Origin: Veillonella sp. VA142
GTDB lineage: Bacteria; Bacillota; Negativicutes; Veillonellales; Veillonellaceae
DNA: 64,000 bases
NCBI RefSeq assembly: GCF_003992135.1
Contig: NZ_RQVN01000006.1
Span: 18,904-82,903, forward strand
Direction: 5' to 3'
Position 1 is the stretch's first letter. Each line of letters opens with the position of its first letter. Of this stretch, positions 1 through 10,043 are shown in pieces. Made by a program: the position numbers and the translations under genes. The notes under the pieces are model-generated. The model saw only the letters and a list, made by a program, of their open reading frames with translations. It was not told the DNA's origin and ran no database searches.

Positions 1-273
1 ATCCTCTCCACCGGTGGCGGTGCCGTTACCATACCAGAGAACTTTACTCCTTTACGACAAAATGGACGAATCTATGAAATTTATCGCCCCTTAGAGGAAC
101 TAGATACAACAGGACGTGTTCTCTCCTCTGGTGGGATAGTACGATTGCAACAATTATACACAGAACGGGCACCGCTGTACGCAAAATTTCGACAAGTACA
201 AGTTGTAAATACTGGAACGCCTGAAAGCGTGGCTCAACGTATCTTAGAGGACTTGCATAGAAATCTAGTATAA
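1..273 (+). CDS. aroK: Shikimate kinase, C-terminal fragment
   Basis: The gene is cut by the left edge; the last 90 codons remain and end in TAA. The fragment opens with STGGGAV, the glycine-rich substrate-binding motif of shikimate kinases (family knowledge: VxATGGG), and continues to LYTERAPLYAKF, matching the family's helix LxxLxxxRxPLY. The enzyme phosphorylates shikimate with ATP in the chorismate pathway. The lid stretch between these motifs (about residues 32-47 of the fragment) lacks the usual RPLL and reads GRVLSSGG, so the lid is divergent. The Walker A motif lies outside the window. Nothing downstream suggests an operon with the next gene, which has its own promoter. Confidence 0.8.
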   Translation: MLSTGGGAVTIPENFTPLRQNGRIYEIYRPLEELDTTGRVLSSGGIVRLQQLYTERAPLYAKFRQVQVVNTGTPESVAQRILEDLHRNLV

Positions 274-364
274 CTTAATCTACCTAGTTGTCTTTCATAT
301 ATCCTTTTAAAAGTACTTGAAAAGATATTTTACAAACTAATCATACTATTTTACTAGTAAATGA

Positions 365-393
365 TTGACATTCTATAGAAAGTGGTTTAGTAT
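365..393 (+). promoter_or_regulatory. Promoter of the cycA-like gene
   Basis: A perfect -35 TTGACA (365-370), a 17-base spacer and a -10 TAGTAT (388-393) precede the permease start by about 43 bases. The strong ribosome site AAGGAGG lies at about 421-427. Confidence 0.65.
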
Positions 394-435
394 TATCAAA
401 TATAAAAGTTTATATTGTATTAAGGAGGTTTTACT

Positions 436-1806
436 ATGACGGACTCGCAACAAGAGTTAAAGCGTGGTCTTAAAAATCGCCACGTTCAGTTATTAGCCAT
501 CGGTGGTGCCATCGGCACAGGTTTATTCCTTGGCTCTGGGCGATCTATTAGCTTAGCGGGCCCTTCCATCCTCCTCACGTATCTGATTACAGGTATTATT
601 TGTTTCTTTATGATGCGTGCATTAGGAGAGTTATTACTTTCCAATTTAGATCACCATTCTTTTATCGACTTTGTAGAAGAGTACTTAGGTGACCGAGCGG
701 CCTTCATTACAGGTTGGACCTATTGGTTCTGTTGGCTTTCACTAGCTATGGCGGACTTAACTGCGGTCGGATTATACATGCAATACTGGATTCCTTGGAT
801 GCCACAATGGATTCCGGCCCTCGTTGTACTAGCAATCTTACTAGTTATGAACTTAACAGCCGTGAAACATTTTGGTGAAATGGAGTTCTGGTTCGCTTTA
901 ATTAAAGTGATAGCCATTGTATCTCTCATTATCATTGGTCTTATCATGATTCTTACAGGATTCACTACCAATGCTGGAGCAGCTGCCTTTGATAACCTAT
1001 GGAATTATGGCGGTTGGTTCCCAAATGGAACAATGGGATTCATCTTGTCTTTCCAGATGGTAGTATTTGCTTTCACAGGCATTGAACTAGTGGGCCTTAC
1101 AGCTGGGGAAACAGAAAACCCAAAAAAAGTTATCCCTATGGCCATCAACAACATTCCATTGCGAATCATTTTATTCTATATCGGATCCCTTGCAATCATC
1201 ATGAGTATTTACCCATGGATTGCAGTAGACCCAAATTCTAGCCCCTTCGTGGCTGTATTCAATGCGGTGGGCATCCTAGCCGCTGCCAGCATCGTAAACT
1301 TCGTTGTTCTAACATCAGCAGCATCTGCTACAAACTCTGGTATCTTCTCCACGAGCCGTATGATTTACGCATTATCCAAACGGGGACATGCACCAAGTCG
1401 CATGAAACGATTGACGAACCATTCCGTGCCATATCAGGCAACACTATTCTCCGCTGCGGCATTACTATTTACCGTAGTTTTAAACTATGTCATGCCTGAA
1501 AGCGTATTCATCATGATTACGTCTATCTCCACATTCTGCTTTATCTATATTTGGGCCATCATCATCGTATGCCACCTCAAATATCGGAAACAACAGCCAG
1601 AATTGGCAAAACAGTCTACTTTCAAAATGCCATTGTACCCATTCATGAACTACTTGATCCTAGCGTTCTTCGTATTCATCTTGGTCGTACTAGCATTACA
1701 AAGCGACACACGCATCGCCCTCATGTTTACACCATTCTGGTTCATCTTACTCTGGGCCTTCTACTCCATGTTGGCACCTAGCGATGACGATGAAACAACA
1801 AAATAA
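436..1806 (+). CDS. cycA: CycA-like D-serine/D-alanine/glycine permease
   Basis: A 456-residue integral membrane transporter of the amino acid-polyamine-organocation superfamily. The N-terminal stretch NRHVQLLAIGGAIGTGLFLGS is the classical amino-acid permease signature, and the whole length follows CycA-type proteins: TGWTYWFCW near residue 95, FGEMEFWFALIKV near 150, FTGIELVGLTAGE near 215, TSAASATNSGIFSTSRM near 300. About twelve hydrophobic segments are present. CycA proteins import D-serine, D-alanine and glycine by proton symport; AnsP/ProY-type relatives are similar, so the exact substrate is inferred. The start is fixed by AAGGAGG eight bases upstream. It is monocistronic, with a promoter upstream and a hairpin terminator directly downstream. 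Confidence 0.85.
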   Translation: MTDSQQELKRGLKNRHVQLLAIGGAIGTGLFLGSGRSISLAGPSILLTYLITGIICFFMMRALGELLLSNLDHHSFIDFVEEYLGDRAAFITGWTYWFCWLSLAMADLTAVGLYMQYWIPWMPQWIPALVVLAILLVMNLTAVKHFGEMEFWFALIKVIAIVSLIIIGLIMILTGFTTNAGAAAFDNLWNYGGWFPNGTMGFILSFQMVVFAFTGIELVGLTAGETENPKKVIPMAINNIPLRIILFYIGSLAIIMSIYPWIAVDPNSSPFVAVFNAVGILAAASIVNFVVLTSAASATNSGIFSTSRMIYALSKRGHAPSRMKRLTNHSVPYQATLFSAAALLFTVVLNYVMPESVFIMITSISTFCFIYIWAIIIVCHLKYRKQQPELAKQSTFKMPLYPFMNYLILAFFVFILVVLALQSDTRIALMFTPFWFILLWAFYSMLAPSDDDETTK

Positions 1807-1810
1807 AACA

Positions 1811-1850
1811 AAAAAAGGTGTGACCATCCGTCACACCTTTATCTTTTTTA
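1811..1850 (+). terminator. Rho-independent terminator of the permease gene
   Basis: Perfect 8-bp stem GGTGTGAC/GTCACACC (1817-1824 and 1830-1837) with a 5-base loop, an A-run before it and TTTATCTTTTTT after it. Confidence 0.85.
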
Positions 1851-1872
1851 CAAAATGTGGTATACTATACGT

Positions 1873-1990
1873 AACAAAAAGAAGGGCCACCAACGTATCG
1901 ATGGCGTTAGGCTCATCTCTAAAGATTCTAGAAATGGATAAGCCTAACGTGTTAAGGTGTACAAGACCTTATCCGTTAGGCTTTTTCCTT
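1873..1990 (+). ncRNA. Putative small RNA (antitoxin-type) with strong terminator
   Basis: An extended -10 promoter (TGG-TATACT, TATACT at 1861-1866) is followed by about 118 nt with no credible ORF. The RNA ends in a 15-bp interrupted hairpin: AGCCTAACG (1941-1949) pairs with CGTTAGGCT (1974-1982), and TAAGGT (1953-1958) with ACCTTA (1966-1971), then TTTTT. A third copy, CGTTAGGCT at 1905-1913, could pair with the same 1941-1949 arm and prevent the terminator. The RNA is transcribed towards, and ends at, the stop codon of a small hydrophobic peptide gene on the other strand. That is the geometry of type I toxin-antitoxin loci such as txpA/ratA. Function is inferred from arrangement only. Confidence 0.5.
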
Positions 1991-2069
1991 ACTTAAACAG
2001 TAAGGTGATAAATGCTATGATAAGCATACAAATTTGTATCAATAAAGATGCAATCGCTAACTTTTTCAT
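1989..2069 (-). CDS. Small hydrophobic peptide, putative type I toxin
   Basis: A 26-residue peptide: MKKLAIASLL, then a continuous hydrophobic stretch, ending LLFK. A very strong ribosome site (GGGGAGGAGGTGG, 2074-2086 on the other strand) stands four bases before the ATG, so translation is likely real despite the length. One membrane-spanning segment between lysines is typical of type I toxins of the TxpA/holin-like class. The likely promoter is an extended -10, TGC-TATAAT (2139-2144), giving a leader of about 63 nt. That leader can form GUUGGG/CCUAAC with CUCAUCUCUU in the loop, a pyrimidine motif partly complementary to the ribosome site. The same CUCAUCUCU occurs in the opposing small RNA. 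Family assignment is inferred. Confidence 0.55.
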   Translation of the reverse strand: MKKLAIASLLIQICMLIIAFITLLFK

Positions 2070-2236
2070 AGTACCACCTCCTCCCCATAGTTAGGAAGAG
2101 ATGAGCCCAACTCACGTCGGTGATCCTTCTGTATTTTCATTATAGCACAAAATATGCAAAACGTTATCTTTTAAGCAATATTTTTATAAAAATTAGACAA
2201 TCTATCCATAAGGAACGCAGTACTAGCGTAGAACAT

Positions 2237-2375
2237 CTTGTGGCGTTTCTTTATTACCTAAATAACACAAATACGAGAAGAGCACGGTGTGCCCCGAACA
2301 AACATTATGAAATACCGTTTGCGAGGGGTATACCGTGCTCTTCCCTTTATCCTATTCATATAAGAACGCCACAAG
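2237..2375. repeat. Long nested imperfect palindrome between convergent transcripts
   Basis: Three nested arm pairs fold about 139 bases into one long hairpin: CTTGTGGCGTTTCTT (2237-2251) with AAGAACGCCACAAG (2362-2375); GAAGAGCACGGTGTGCCCC (2277-2295) with GGGGTATACCGTGCTCTTC (2325-2343), pairing throughout if G-U is allowed; and CAAAC with GTTTG inside. It lies about 30 bases beyond the uvrC stop, so it may terminate or protect the uvrBAC transcript. No strong U-run follows on the minus strand. It could also be a MITE-like or repeated intergenic element; no target duplication was seen. Confidence 0.55.
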
Positions 2376-2408
2376 GCACAAACCACAATCAGTGGTTGCT
2401 CGTTTCCA

Positions 2409-4295
2409 TTATTTCAAACGCCGAAAGAACTCATACACAGCCAAAGCCGCTTTTTTGTTCATTCCCTCAACGCTTTCCAATTCTTCCAACTCTGCTACTC
2501 GCATAGCATCTAAGTTTCCAAAGTGCTTATACAGCGCTTTTCTTCGTTTTGGACCAATCCCCTCGATATGGTCGAGAACGGATTCCAAGTTCCGCTTTCC
2601 ACGTAATCTACGATGGTATGTAATGGCAAATCGATGGGCTTCGTCACGTATTTGTTGTAATAATTGTAATTCTGGCGTATGGTGCTCTAGAATAATACTT
2701 TCCGATTCTCCTTCTACGAACACTTCCTCGATTCGCTTTGCCAAGGATATAACAGGTACATCGGTAACACCCATAGCACGGATAACCGGCAAGGCTGCAT
2801 TTAACTGTCCTTTACCACCATCGATGATAATCAAGTCTGGCATAGGCCAATCTTTTTCATTACCGTAGCGGCGTTCCATAATTTCCGCCATAGAGGCAAA
2901 ATCATCAGGCTTCCCTTGTACTGTTTTCAGTTTGAATCGACGATACTCTCGTTTCGCTGGCTTTCCGCCTTCAAAAACAACCATAGATGCTACTGTTTCT
3001 GCCCCTTGCATATGGGAAATATCATAACATTCCATACGCTCTGGCAACCGTGGCAAATCTAGCACTTCCGCTAATTTTTTCACCGCACCACCAGACTTAT
3101 CGATGGTGTATTGCCACTGGCGACGGCGTTCTGCTAAAAAGTTCTGGGCATTTTCTTCAGCCATATTAATGAGGTCTTTTTTATAGCCTCGCTGAGGTAC
3201 AGATACTTCTACTTGTTGACCTTTCATAGAGGTAAACCATTCACTAAACAGTTCACGGTCCACACTATTCATAGGCAATAGTAATTCTTTAGGAATGAAC
3301 GTAGATCCCCCATAATATTGTTTAATGAACTCCGTCATAACAAGCTCTGGGCTATCCCCTTCATGTTGGACAAAGTAATTTTCTCGTCCCAATAAACGAC
3401 CACTGCGAATAAAAAACAGTTGAATGCATGCCATCGGACCATCGATGGCCATACCTAGTACATCCATATCACCTCGCTGTGTGACCATGCGTTGCTTTTC
3501 TTGTACCTTTTGGATACTCAACAAGTCATCTCGATACTTGGCTGCTAGTTCAAACTCCAAGTCTTCTGAAGCTTGCTCCATCTTGGACGTAATCTCTTGG
3601 ATGACCCTAACTTGTTTCCCTTCAAAGAGGGCTACAATATCATCGATGTATTTACGATAAGATTCTACCGTTACATACTTCATGCAAGGCCCTTCACAAT
3701 AATGCATATGATATTGCAAACAAGGCCGTTCTACTTTCATACTTTTACAAGTGCGCAATGGATAATAGGATCGCAAGATACGCAATACATGGTGCACTGC
3801 TGTCACATCTGTGAAAGGTCCAAAATACTTCGCTCCATCACGTTCTAAACGGCGCGTCATAAAGAGGCGTGGAAAGTCCTCTTGCACAGTGACCTTCACA
3901 TACGGATATGTCTTATCATCTCGAAGCATAATATTGTATTTCGGATGATGTTCCTTAATTAAGGTCGCCTCTAGAATAAGCGCTTCCATTTCTGTTTTCG
4001 TTTGGATTGTTTCCACATCCCAAGCACGGCGCATCATGGCAGTCACTTTCACGGAACGATTCACATCTTGCTGTACATAAGACCGCACTCGATTGCGCAA
4101 GTTGATGGCCTTTCCCACATAGATGATGCGCTGGTACTTATCACGCCACAAGTAGACCCCCGGCGTGGTAGGCAGATGGCTTACCTTTTCCAAAATATAG
4201 GACTGCTGTTCCGTATCACCCATCATCATATCTTGTTGCCGAGACGGCTGAAAGTCTACTTCTTCTGCTTGCAACTGTCTGTCGATAGGATTCAT
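2409..4295 (-). CDS. uvrC: Excinuclease ABC subunit C
   Basis: A 628-residue UvrC, close to the usual 590-630. It makes the 3' and 5' incisions around DNA lesions after UvrB loading. The N-terminal GIY-YIG nuclease begins near residue 40 (TTPGVYLW, then [17 protein letters not shown]). The UVR/UvrB-binding motif is near residues 215-245, the RNase H-like endonuclease region near 390-500 ([20 protein letters not shown]), and a helix-hairpin-helix pair at the end ([18 protein letters not shown]). The ATG overlaps the uvrA stop as ATGA, with GAGG about seven bases upstream, indicating translational coupling. About 30 residues precede the nuclease domain, slightly more than usual, so a later start is possible. 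Confidence 0.95.
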   Translation of the reverse strand: MNPIDRQLQAEEVDFQPSRQQDMMMGDTEQQSYILEKVSHLPTTPGVYLWRDKYQRIIYVGKAINLRNRVRSYVQQDVNRSVKVTAMMRRAWDVETIQTKTEMEALILEATLIKEHHPKYNIMLRDDKTYPYVKVTVQEDFPRLFMTRRLERDGAKYFGPFTDVTAVHHVLRILRSYYPLRTCKSMKVERPCLQYHMHYCEGPCMKYVTVESYRKYIDDIVALFEGKQVRVIQEITSKMEQASEDLEFELAAKYRDDLLSIQKVQEKQRMVTQRGDMDVLGMAIDGPMACIQLFFIRSGRLLGRENYFVQHEGDSPELVMTEFIKQYYGGSTFIPKELLLPMNSVDRELFSEWFTSMKGQQVEVSVPQRGYKKDLINMAEENAQNFLAERRRQWQYTIDKSGGAVKKLAEVLDLPRLPERMECYDISHMQGAETVASMVVFEGGKPAKREYRRFKLKTVQGKPDDFASMAEIMERRYGNEKDWPMPDLIIIDGGKGQLNAALPVIRAMGVTDVPVISLAKRIEEVFVEGESESIILEHHTPELQLLQQIRDEAHRFAITYHRRLRGKRNLESVLDHIEGIGPKRRKALYKHFGNLDAMRVAELEELESVEGMNKKAALAVYEFFRRLK

Positions 4296-7156
4296 GGTGT
4301 GTCCTCAACAGTTAACGGATGTTGTTCCATATAGTTCCTAGTTTTCTCTAACACAGGACCTAAGAATTTGCCCGTGTAGCTTTCAGGTAAAGCAGCAATC
4401 TCCTCAGGTGTACCGGTGCCCACAATGGTACCGCCTCGGAAACCACCTTCTGGACCTAAGTCAATAATATGATCCGCCGTTTTAATGACATCTAAATTAT
4501 GCTCGATAACCACCACAGTATCACCACCATCTGTGAGCTTTTGCAATACCTCTAAAAGCTTGCGGATATCTTCTACATGCAATCCAGTAGTCGGCTCATC
4601 CAGGATATATAAGGTTTTCCCTGTACTGCGCCGAGCCAGTTCAGTGGCTAGTTTCACACGCTGTGCTTCCCCACCAGACAAGGTAGTTGCCGCTTGTCCT
4701 AACCGAATATATCCTAATCCCACTTCTTGTAAGGTCACCAATTTACGGTGAATTTTTGGAATAGCGCTAAAGAAGTCTACCGCTTCATCGACGACCATGT
4801 CCAATACATCGGCAATGCTTTTACCTTTGTATTTCACTTCCATCGTTTCTCGATTGTATCGAGCTCCTTTACATACCTCACACGGTACATACACATCTGG
4901 CAAGAAATGCATTTCGATTTTGATGATACCATCACCACGACACGCTTCACAACGACCGCCTTTGACGTTAAAGCTAAATCGCCCTGCTTTATAGCCACGA
5001 ATCTTCGCTTCATTAGTTTGACTATATAACTCACGGATCGCATCGAATACCCCTGTATAAGTGGCAGGATTAGAACGTGGTGTTCGACCGATTGGACTTT
5101 GGTCAATATTGATGATTTTATCCACATACTCTAAACCACGAATCTCCTTATGGGCTCCTACCTTATGATGACTTCTGTACAGTGCATTGGCTACACCTTT
5201 ATATAAAATTTCGTTGATCAATGTAGATTTACCAGATCCACTCACACCGGTCACAACAGTAAATAAACCGATAGGGAATTTCACATTCACTTGTTGTAGG
5301 TTGTTCTCTTTAGCTCCACGAATCTCTAAACAAGCTTTTGTTGGTTTTCTCCGTTCTTTTGGTAATGGAATATACTTTTGACCACTTAAATATTGACCAG
5401 TAATGGATTCTTTCACAGCCATTACCTCTGGTACTGTACCTTGCGCCACGATTTGACCACCATGTTCACCTGCCGCAGGTCCAATATCTACCAAATAGTC
5501 CGCTGCTAGCATCGTATCTTCATCGTGCTCTACCACTAATAAGGTATTCCCTAAATCACGCAAACCTTTCAGTGTTTCAATTAAGCGGTCATTATCTCGT
5601 TGATGCAAGCCAATAGATGGTTCGTCTAAAATATATAAGACCCCAACGAGGCCAGAACCAATTTGTGTGGCCAATCGAATGCGTTGTGCTTCCCCACCAG
5701 ATAAGGTGCCGGCACTACGGTTCATCGTCAAATAATCTAAGCCCACATTGTTTAGGAATCCTAGGCGAGCATTGATTTCTTTCAAAATTTGTGCCCCTAT
5801 GAAAGCCTCTCGTTCCGTCAACTGGAGATGTCCAAAATAGTCCACCGCTTCACTAATGGTTAGCTGTGTCACTTCATCTATATTTTTATCCCCTACACGG
5901 ATGGCAAGAGATTCCGGTTTCAAACGAGCACCTTTACAAGCTGTACATGGTTTAATAGACATATAGGATTCAAACTCTTCCCGCATGCTATCCGTAGTCG
6001 CCTCTGCATGACGGCGTTTCACCATTGGCAAAATACCTTCATATTCAGTGTGGAATGTTTTCACCTCTCCACGCATATTTTCGTAGTCAAAGGTCACTTT
6101 CTCAGTACTACCATACATGACTTCTTTTTGTAAGGCTGTAGGCAGTTCTGAAAAACTTGCTTCTAATGTATATCCATGCGCTTTCAACAAGCCTTCTAAT
6201 TGACGCATGAACCACGCATTAGGGTTCGAACTCAATGGGGCTACTCCCCCATCTATAAAAGGAACCGTTGGATCTGGAATGACACGATCTTCATCTACCT
6301 CCATGGTACTGCCTAATCCCAAACAGGATGGGCAAGCCCCAAAGGGACTGTTGAAGGAAAACATACGAGGTTCAATTTCCGGCAAGGAAATATGACCATT
6401 AGGACAGGTAAAATGAACACTAAATTGGTGAGCTGGGCCATCTACCTCTTGGATGATGACAAAACCTTCCCCATGATGAATAGCCGTTTCTAAGGAGTCC
6501 GTCAAACGACTTTCTAAGCCTTCCTTAATAACAAGACGATCTACCACAATTTCAATATTGTGTTTTTTATTTTTATCTAAGTTGATTTCGTCCTCAAAGG
6601 TATGAATCTCTCCATTGATGCGAACACGAGCAAATCCATTTTTACGAATTTGTTCCAATACTTTTTCATGGCGCCCTTTTTTACCCCGCACCACTGGTGC
6701 CATCACCATGATTTTTGTACGTTCAGGTAATTTCATGACTAAGTCTGTTATTTGCTCAATAGTCTGTTGGGCAATCTCTTCTCCACAAGTAGGGCAGTAA
6801 GCTCGACCAATACGAGCAAATAATAAGCGCAAATAGTCATAAATTTCCGTCACCGTTCCCACCGTAGACCGAGGATTACGGCTCGTCGTTTTTTGGTCAA
6901 TGGATATAGCCGGTGAAAGCCCCTCAATGTAATCTACATCTGGTTTATCCATTTGCCCCAAAAACTGGCGAGCATAGGCAGATAAAGACTCCACATATCT
7001 CCGTTGTCCTTCTGCATAAATCGTATCAAAGGCTAGGGATGATTTACCGGATCCACTTAATCCTGTTAATACAATAAATTGATTTCTTGGTAGAGCCACG
7101 TCAATATTCTTCAAATTATGTTGACGGGCTCCTTTTATAATTAATTGATCTTTCAA
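4292..7156 (-). CDS. uvrA: Excinuclease ABC subunit A (TTG start)
   Basis: A 954-residue UvrA, the damage-sensing ATPase that loads UvrB. Two ABC modules are visible: Walker [10 protein letters not shown] near residue 32 and GVSGSGKST near 645, with LSGGEAQRI and LSGGEAQRV signatures. Zinc-binding pairs CPTCG, CPSCLG, CTACKG and CEACRG/CEVCKG are present. Translation appears to start at TTG (7154-7156), preceded by AGGAG with five bases between; no ATG fits better. It begins eight bases after uvrB and overlaps uvrC by four. Confidence 0.95.
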   Translation of the reverse strand: MKDQLIIKGARQHNLKNIDVALPRNQFIVLTGLSGSGKSSLAFDTIYAEGQRRYVESLSAYARQFLGQMDKPDVDYIEGLSPAISIDQKTTSRNPRSTVGTVTEIYDYLRLLFARIGRAYCPTCGEEIAQQTIEQITDLVMKLPERTKIMVMAPVVRGKKGRHEKVLEQIRKNGFARVRINGEIHTFEDEINLDKNKKHNIEIVVDRLVIKEGLESRLTDSLETAIHHGEGFVIIQEVDGPAHQFSVHFTCPNGHISLPEIEPRMFSFNSPFGACPSCLGLGSTMEVDEDRVIPDPTVPFIDGGVAPLSSNPNAWFMRQLEGLLKAHGYTLEASFSELPTALQKEVMYGSTEKVTFDYENMRGEVKTFHTEYEGILPMVKRRHAEATTDSMREEFESYMSIKPCTACKGARLKPESLAIRVGDKNIDEVTQLTISEAVDYFGHLQLTEREAFIGAQILKEINARLGFLNNVGLDYLTMNRSAGTLSGGEAQRIRLATQIGSGLVGVLYILDEPSIGLHQRDNDRLIETLKGLRDLGNTLLVVEHDEDTMLAADYLVDIGPAAGEHGGQIVAQGTVPEVMAVKESITGQYLSGQKYIPLPKERRKPTKACLEIRGAKENNLQQVNVKFPIGLFTVVTGVSGSGKSTLINEILYKGVANALYRSHHKVGAHKEIRGLEYVDKIINIDQSPIGRTPRSNPATYTGVFDAIRELYSQTNEAKIRGYKAGRFSFNVKGGRCEACRGDGIIKIEMHFLPDVYVPCEVCKGARYNRETMEVKYKGKSIADVLDMVVDEAVDFFSAIPKIHRKLVTLQEVGLGYIRLGQAATTLSGGEAQRVKLATELARRSTGKTLYILDEPTTGLHVEDIRKLLEVLQKLTDGGDTVVVIEHNLDVIKTADHIIDLGPEGGFRGGTIVGTGTPEEIAALPESYTGKFLGPVLEKTRNYMEQHPLTVEDTP

Positions 7157-7164
7157 AATAACTC

Positions 7165-9273
7165 CTATTCTTCATTCATATCTGACCAAATTTGGCGCAA
7201 TCTGCCCAATTCATCACGCAACTCTGCAGCTCGTTCAAATTCTAATTGTTTCGCCGCTGCCTTCATGAGGCGTGTGGTCTCTTCAATGGCATTGAACACA
7301 TCTTCTTTCGTTTCGTATTGTGACTTCGTTGAAAGTGACTGCATTGTTTCTGCCACCATCTCTGTCGGCGCTGTACTATCATACACCACAGAACTATCTG
7401 CTTTTGGTTTGCGACCTTTTTTAGAAGAAGCAACTTCCCCTTCGACTTTAGTCAATTCAATTAAGTCTTTCACTTCCTTGCGCACTGTCCGTGGTGTAAT
7501 ACCATGCTCTGTATTATAGGACTCTTGCAAGGCACGACGACGTTCGGTTTCATCCATAGCACGTTGCATAGATCCCGTAATGCGGTCCGCATACATAATA
7601 ACTTTCCCTTTTTCATTACGAGCCGCACGGCCTATGGTCTGAATCAAGGATGTATCACTGCGCAAGAAACCTTCCTTATCTGCATCTAGGATAGCCACCA
7701 AGGACACTTCTGGCATATCTAAACCTTCCCGTAATAAGTTAATCCCTACAAGGACGTCAAAAACACCAGCCCGCAAATCACGGATGATATCAGCCCGCTC
7801 AATAGTGGCAATATCGGAATGTAAATAGCGCACTCGAATACCCATTTCTTTAAGGTAATTCGTTAAGTCTTCCGCCATTTTTTTCGTTAATGTCGTTACT
7901 AACACACGTTCATCTGACTTCGTTCTATCTTTAATTTCCCCTAGTAAATCGTCCATCTGTCCCTTAATAGGACGAATCTCAATGATTGGGTCTAATAAGC
8001 CAGTAGGTCGAATGATCTGTTCTGCCACATTGGTCTGTACTTCCATTTCATAGGGACCTGGTGTAGCAGATACATACACAATTTGGTTAATGCGTTCCAC
8101 AAATTCTTCAAACTTTAAGGGCCGATTATCCGCTGCCGACGGCAAACGGAATCCGTAATCGATCAAGTTATGTTTCCGAGCTTGGTCACCATTATACATG
8201 GCACGAATTTGTGGCAAGGTCACATGGGATTCATCAATAATGATAAGGAAATCGTCTGTAAAATAGTCAATAAGGGTCATTGGCGCTTCCCCCGGTTGGC
8301 GGTTAGACAACAGACGAGAGTAGTTTTCAATCCCCGAGCAATAGCCCATTTCCTGCATCATTTCAATGTCATATCGTGTTCGTTGCTCCAATCGTTGTGC
8401 CTCTAAGAGACGACCGTTTTCATTAAAGTATGCCAAACGCTCAGCCAACTCTGCTTCGATGCGACCGATGGCAAGGTCTAACTTTTCCTTCGTCGTTACA
8501 TAGTGAGAGGCTGGATAGATGGCCACGTGTTTACGCTCTACAATCACATCCCCTGTAAGCACATCAATTTCCACTAAGCGATCGATTTCATCGCCGAACA
8601 TTTCTACCCGAATGGCTCTTTCACTAGTGCCGGCAGGAAAAATCTCCAACGTGTCCCCTTGTACTCGGAAGGTACCACGCACAAAGTTCATATCGTTTCG
8701 AGTGTATTGGATAGATACCAATTTGCGAAGAATGTCATCACGGCTATATTCCTGACCTTGTCGTAAGGATACGCAGAGGGTACTATAATCCTCTGGATCC
8801 CCCAAGCCATAAATACAACTAACAGAGGCGACGATAATCACATCTTTCCGCTCAAATAAGTTCATTGTCGCCGAGTGACGTAACTTATCGATTTCTTCAT
8901 TGATGGACGCATCTTTTTCAATATATGTATCGGTAGAGGCAATATACGCCTCAGGTTGGTAATAATCGTAATAGGACACAAAGTATTCCACTGCGTTCTT
9001 AGGGAAAAAGCTCTTGAACTCGCTAGCCAATTGGGCTGCCAATGTTTTATTGTGGGCGATGATCAAGGTCGGCTTTTGTACGGCCTCGATGAGCTTTGCC
9101 ATAGTATATGTTTTTCCCGTGCCCGTAGCACCTAGTAATACCTGTGCCCATTCCCCTCGTTCAATGCCTTCCGCCAAGGACTCGATAGCCTTCGGCTGGT
9201 CTCCCATGGGGGAGTACGGTGCCTCTACTTGAAAGGGTATGCCTTCTTCAGGAAAATGATGCAATCCGCTCAT
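7165..9273 (-). CDS. uvrB: Excinuclease ABC subunit B
   Basis: A 702-residue UvrB, the helicase-like subunit that verifies damage and recruits UvrC. Walker A GATGTGKT lies near residue 45, the beta-hairpin [10 protein letters not shown] near 100, DESH near 350, and helicase motif VI near 555 (QTIGRAARN). The C-terminal UVR domain that binds UvrC covers about the last 40 residues. It is first in the uvrB-uvrA-uvrC operon. AAGGAGG stands a few bases before the ATG, and an extended -10 promoter with a LexA-like motif lies about 75-110 bases upstream. The C-terminal linker (about 600-650) is longer than in Bacillus. Confidence 0.96.
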   Translation of the reverse strand: MSGLHHFPEEGIPFQVEAPYSPMGDQPKAIESLAEGIERGEWAQVLLGATGTGKTYTMAKLIEAVQKPTLIIAHNKTLAAQLASEFKSFFPKNAVEYFVSYYDYYQPEAYIASTDTYIEKDASINEEIDKLRHSATMNLFERKDVIIVASVSCIYGLGDPEDYSTLCVSLRQGQEYSRDDILRKLVSIQYTRNDMNFVRGTFRVQGDTLEIFPAGTSERAIRVEMFGDEIDRLVEIDVLTGDVIVERKHVAIYPASHYVTTKEKLDLAIGRIEAELAERLAYFNENGRLLEAQRLEQRTRYDIEMMQEMGYCSGIENYSRLLSNRQPGEAPMTLIDYFTDDFLIIIDESHVTLPQIRAMYNGDQARKHNLIDYGFRLPSAADNRPLKFEEFVERINQIVYVSATPGPYEMEVQTNVAEQIIRPTGLLDPIIEIRPIKGQMDDLLGEIKDRTKSDERVLVTTLTKKMAEDLTNYLKEMGIRVRYLHSDIATIERADIIRDLRAGVFDVLVGINLLREGLDMPEVSLVAILDADKEGFLRSDTSLIQTIGRAARNEKGKVIMYADRITGSMQRAMDETERRRALQESYNTEHGITPRTVRKEVKDLIELTKVEGEVASSKKGRKPKADSSVVYDSTAPTEMVAETMQSLSTKSQYETKEDVFNAIEETTRLMKAAAKQLEFERAAELRDELGRLRQIWSDMNEE

Positions 9274-9345
9274 AGTCCCTCCTTATATCTTTTATATCTG
9301 TAAACGTGAAAGTTCACTATCAATTCTATATCTAGTAACTTCTAT

Positions 9346-9385
9346 ATTATACCATGAAAGTCCATTTTATTGTACTGTATGTTCG
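9346..9385 (-). promoter_or_regulatory. uvrBAC promoter with possible LexA box
   Basis: Extended -10 TGG-TATAAT (TATAAT at 9346-9351, minus strand). About 25 bases further upstream is CGAACATACAGTAC (9372-9385). Its left half CGAAC matches the Firmicute LexA/DinR consensus (CGAAC-N4-GTTCG), but the right half is poor. SOS control is expected for uvrB from other bacteria; here the site is weak evidence only. Confidence 0.45.
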
Positions 9386-9638
9386 ATACAAATATACAGA
9401 TTTCCATGCATTCCTACTAATGGATGAACAGAAGGAAGTGGCGGGTGAGACTCTTCAACGATGCCAGTTCTTCTGACGATGGAGATGATATAAAAAGAAA
9501 AGCTGAATCAAAGATCCAACTTTTCTTTCACTATCTGCTATATGTTTATTGTATTACTAGACTCAGTAAGGCCTAGGGAATAATGCCTACAATTACTTAT
9601 CATCTATTGTTGTATTTCTATTAATCCGCAACGTACAG
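9386..9638. other. Intergenic stretch without a recognised gene
   Basis: Apart from the terminator at 9492-9525 nothing was recognised. The stretch at 9420-9480 is more GC-rich than its surroundings but has no credible start or ribosome site in either direction. Confidence 0.4.
9492..9525 (-). terminator. Terminator of the smc-ftsY operon
   Basis: On the minus strand GAAAAGTTGGATC pairs with GATTCAGCTTTTC around a TTT loop (9497-9525), followed by TTTTT. It lies about 115 bases beyond the stop of the small gene after ftsY. Confidence 0.6.
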
Positions 9639-10037
9639 CTACCCCTTGCCACGAATCCGACGCAATTCTTCTTCTGTGATAGGTGTATCCCCTTGCAAAG
9701 TTTGTGTGGCTGTGTCATCACCTTCTAACATTTCGATGAAGATGGCAATACCACAATCAGATAAATGATGACTTTCATCACCATGGTCATGTTCTAAAGA
9801 CTGCTTCATATTCTCCGCAATACGATGGACAAAGTTCCATTGCTCATCCGTATAACTTTCAATACGGCTAGCAATTTCTTTCCAATTACTTAAGAGTAAA
9901 CGGGTGAGAGGTCTGTACAAATCACCGCCTACAAATTCCATAATATCTACGGCACATTCAAGGCTGTCCCCATCGATACCATAGCCATTCATCTCATTTT
10001 GGTCCACAACGTATTCATATAATTTATTTCTAGTCAT
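9639..10037 (-). CDS. Conserved-looking hypothetical protein, 132 aa
   Basis: Not recognised. The product is acidic and soluble, without signal peptide or membrane segment. It is predicted mainly helical, with a histidine/aspartate cluster near residue 84 (EHDHGDESHH) that could bind metal, and a basic tail RRIRGKG. The start lies only six bases after the ftsY stop, so it is almost certainly co-transcribed with smc and ftsY. Codon use resembles its neighbours. The genomic position, not the sequence, gives the only hint of function. Confidence 0.65.
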   Translation of the reverse strand: MTRNKLYEYVVDQNEMNGYGIDGDSLECAVDIMEFVGGDLYRPLTRLLLSNWKEIASRIESYTDEQWNFVHRIAENMKQSLEHDHGDESHHLSDCGIAIFIEMLEGDDTATQTLQGDTPITEEELRRIRGKG

Positions 10038-10043
10038 GGTCCA

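Noticed and set aside
2120..2868. Plus-strand frames of 128 and 177 codons across the palindrome and uvrC 3' end
   Set aside because: They cross the nested palindrome and the antisense of uvrC, and composition is not protein-like. No promoter or ribosome site.
4002..4334. Plus-strand open frame opposite the uvrC/uvrA junction
   Set aside because: It lies antisense to strongly supported uvrC coding sequence, has no ribosome site and no recognisable domain. The same holds for the other long frames opposite uvrA, smc, fab genes, hypF and pnp.
9420..9480. GC-richer stretch in the uvrB upstream region as a gene remnant
   Set aside because: No start, ribosome site or recognisable motif in any frame; too short to judge.
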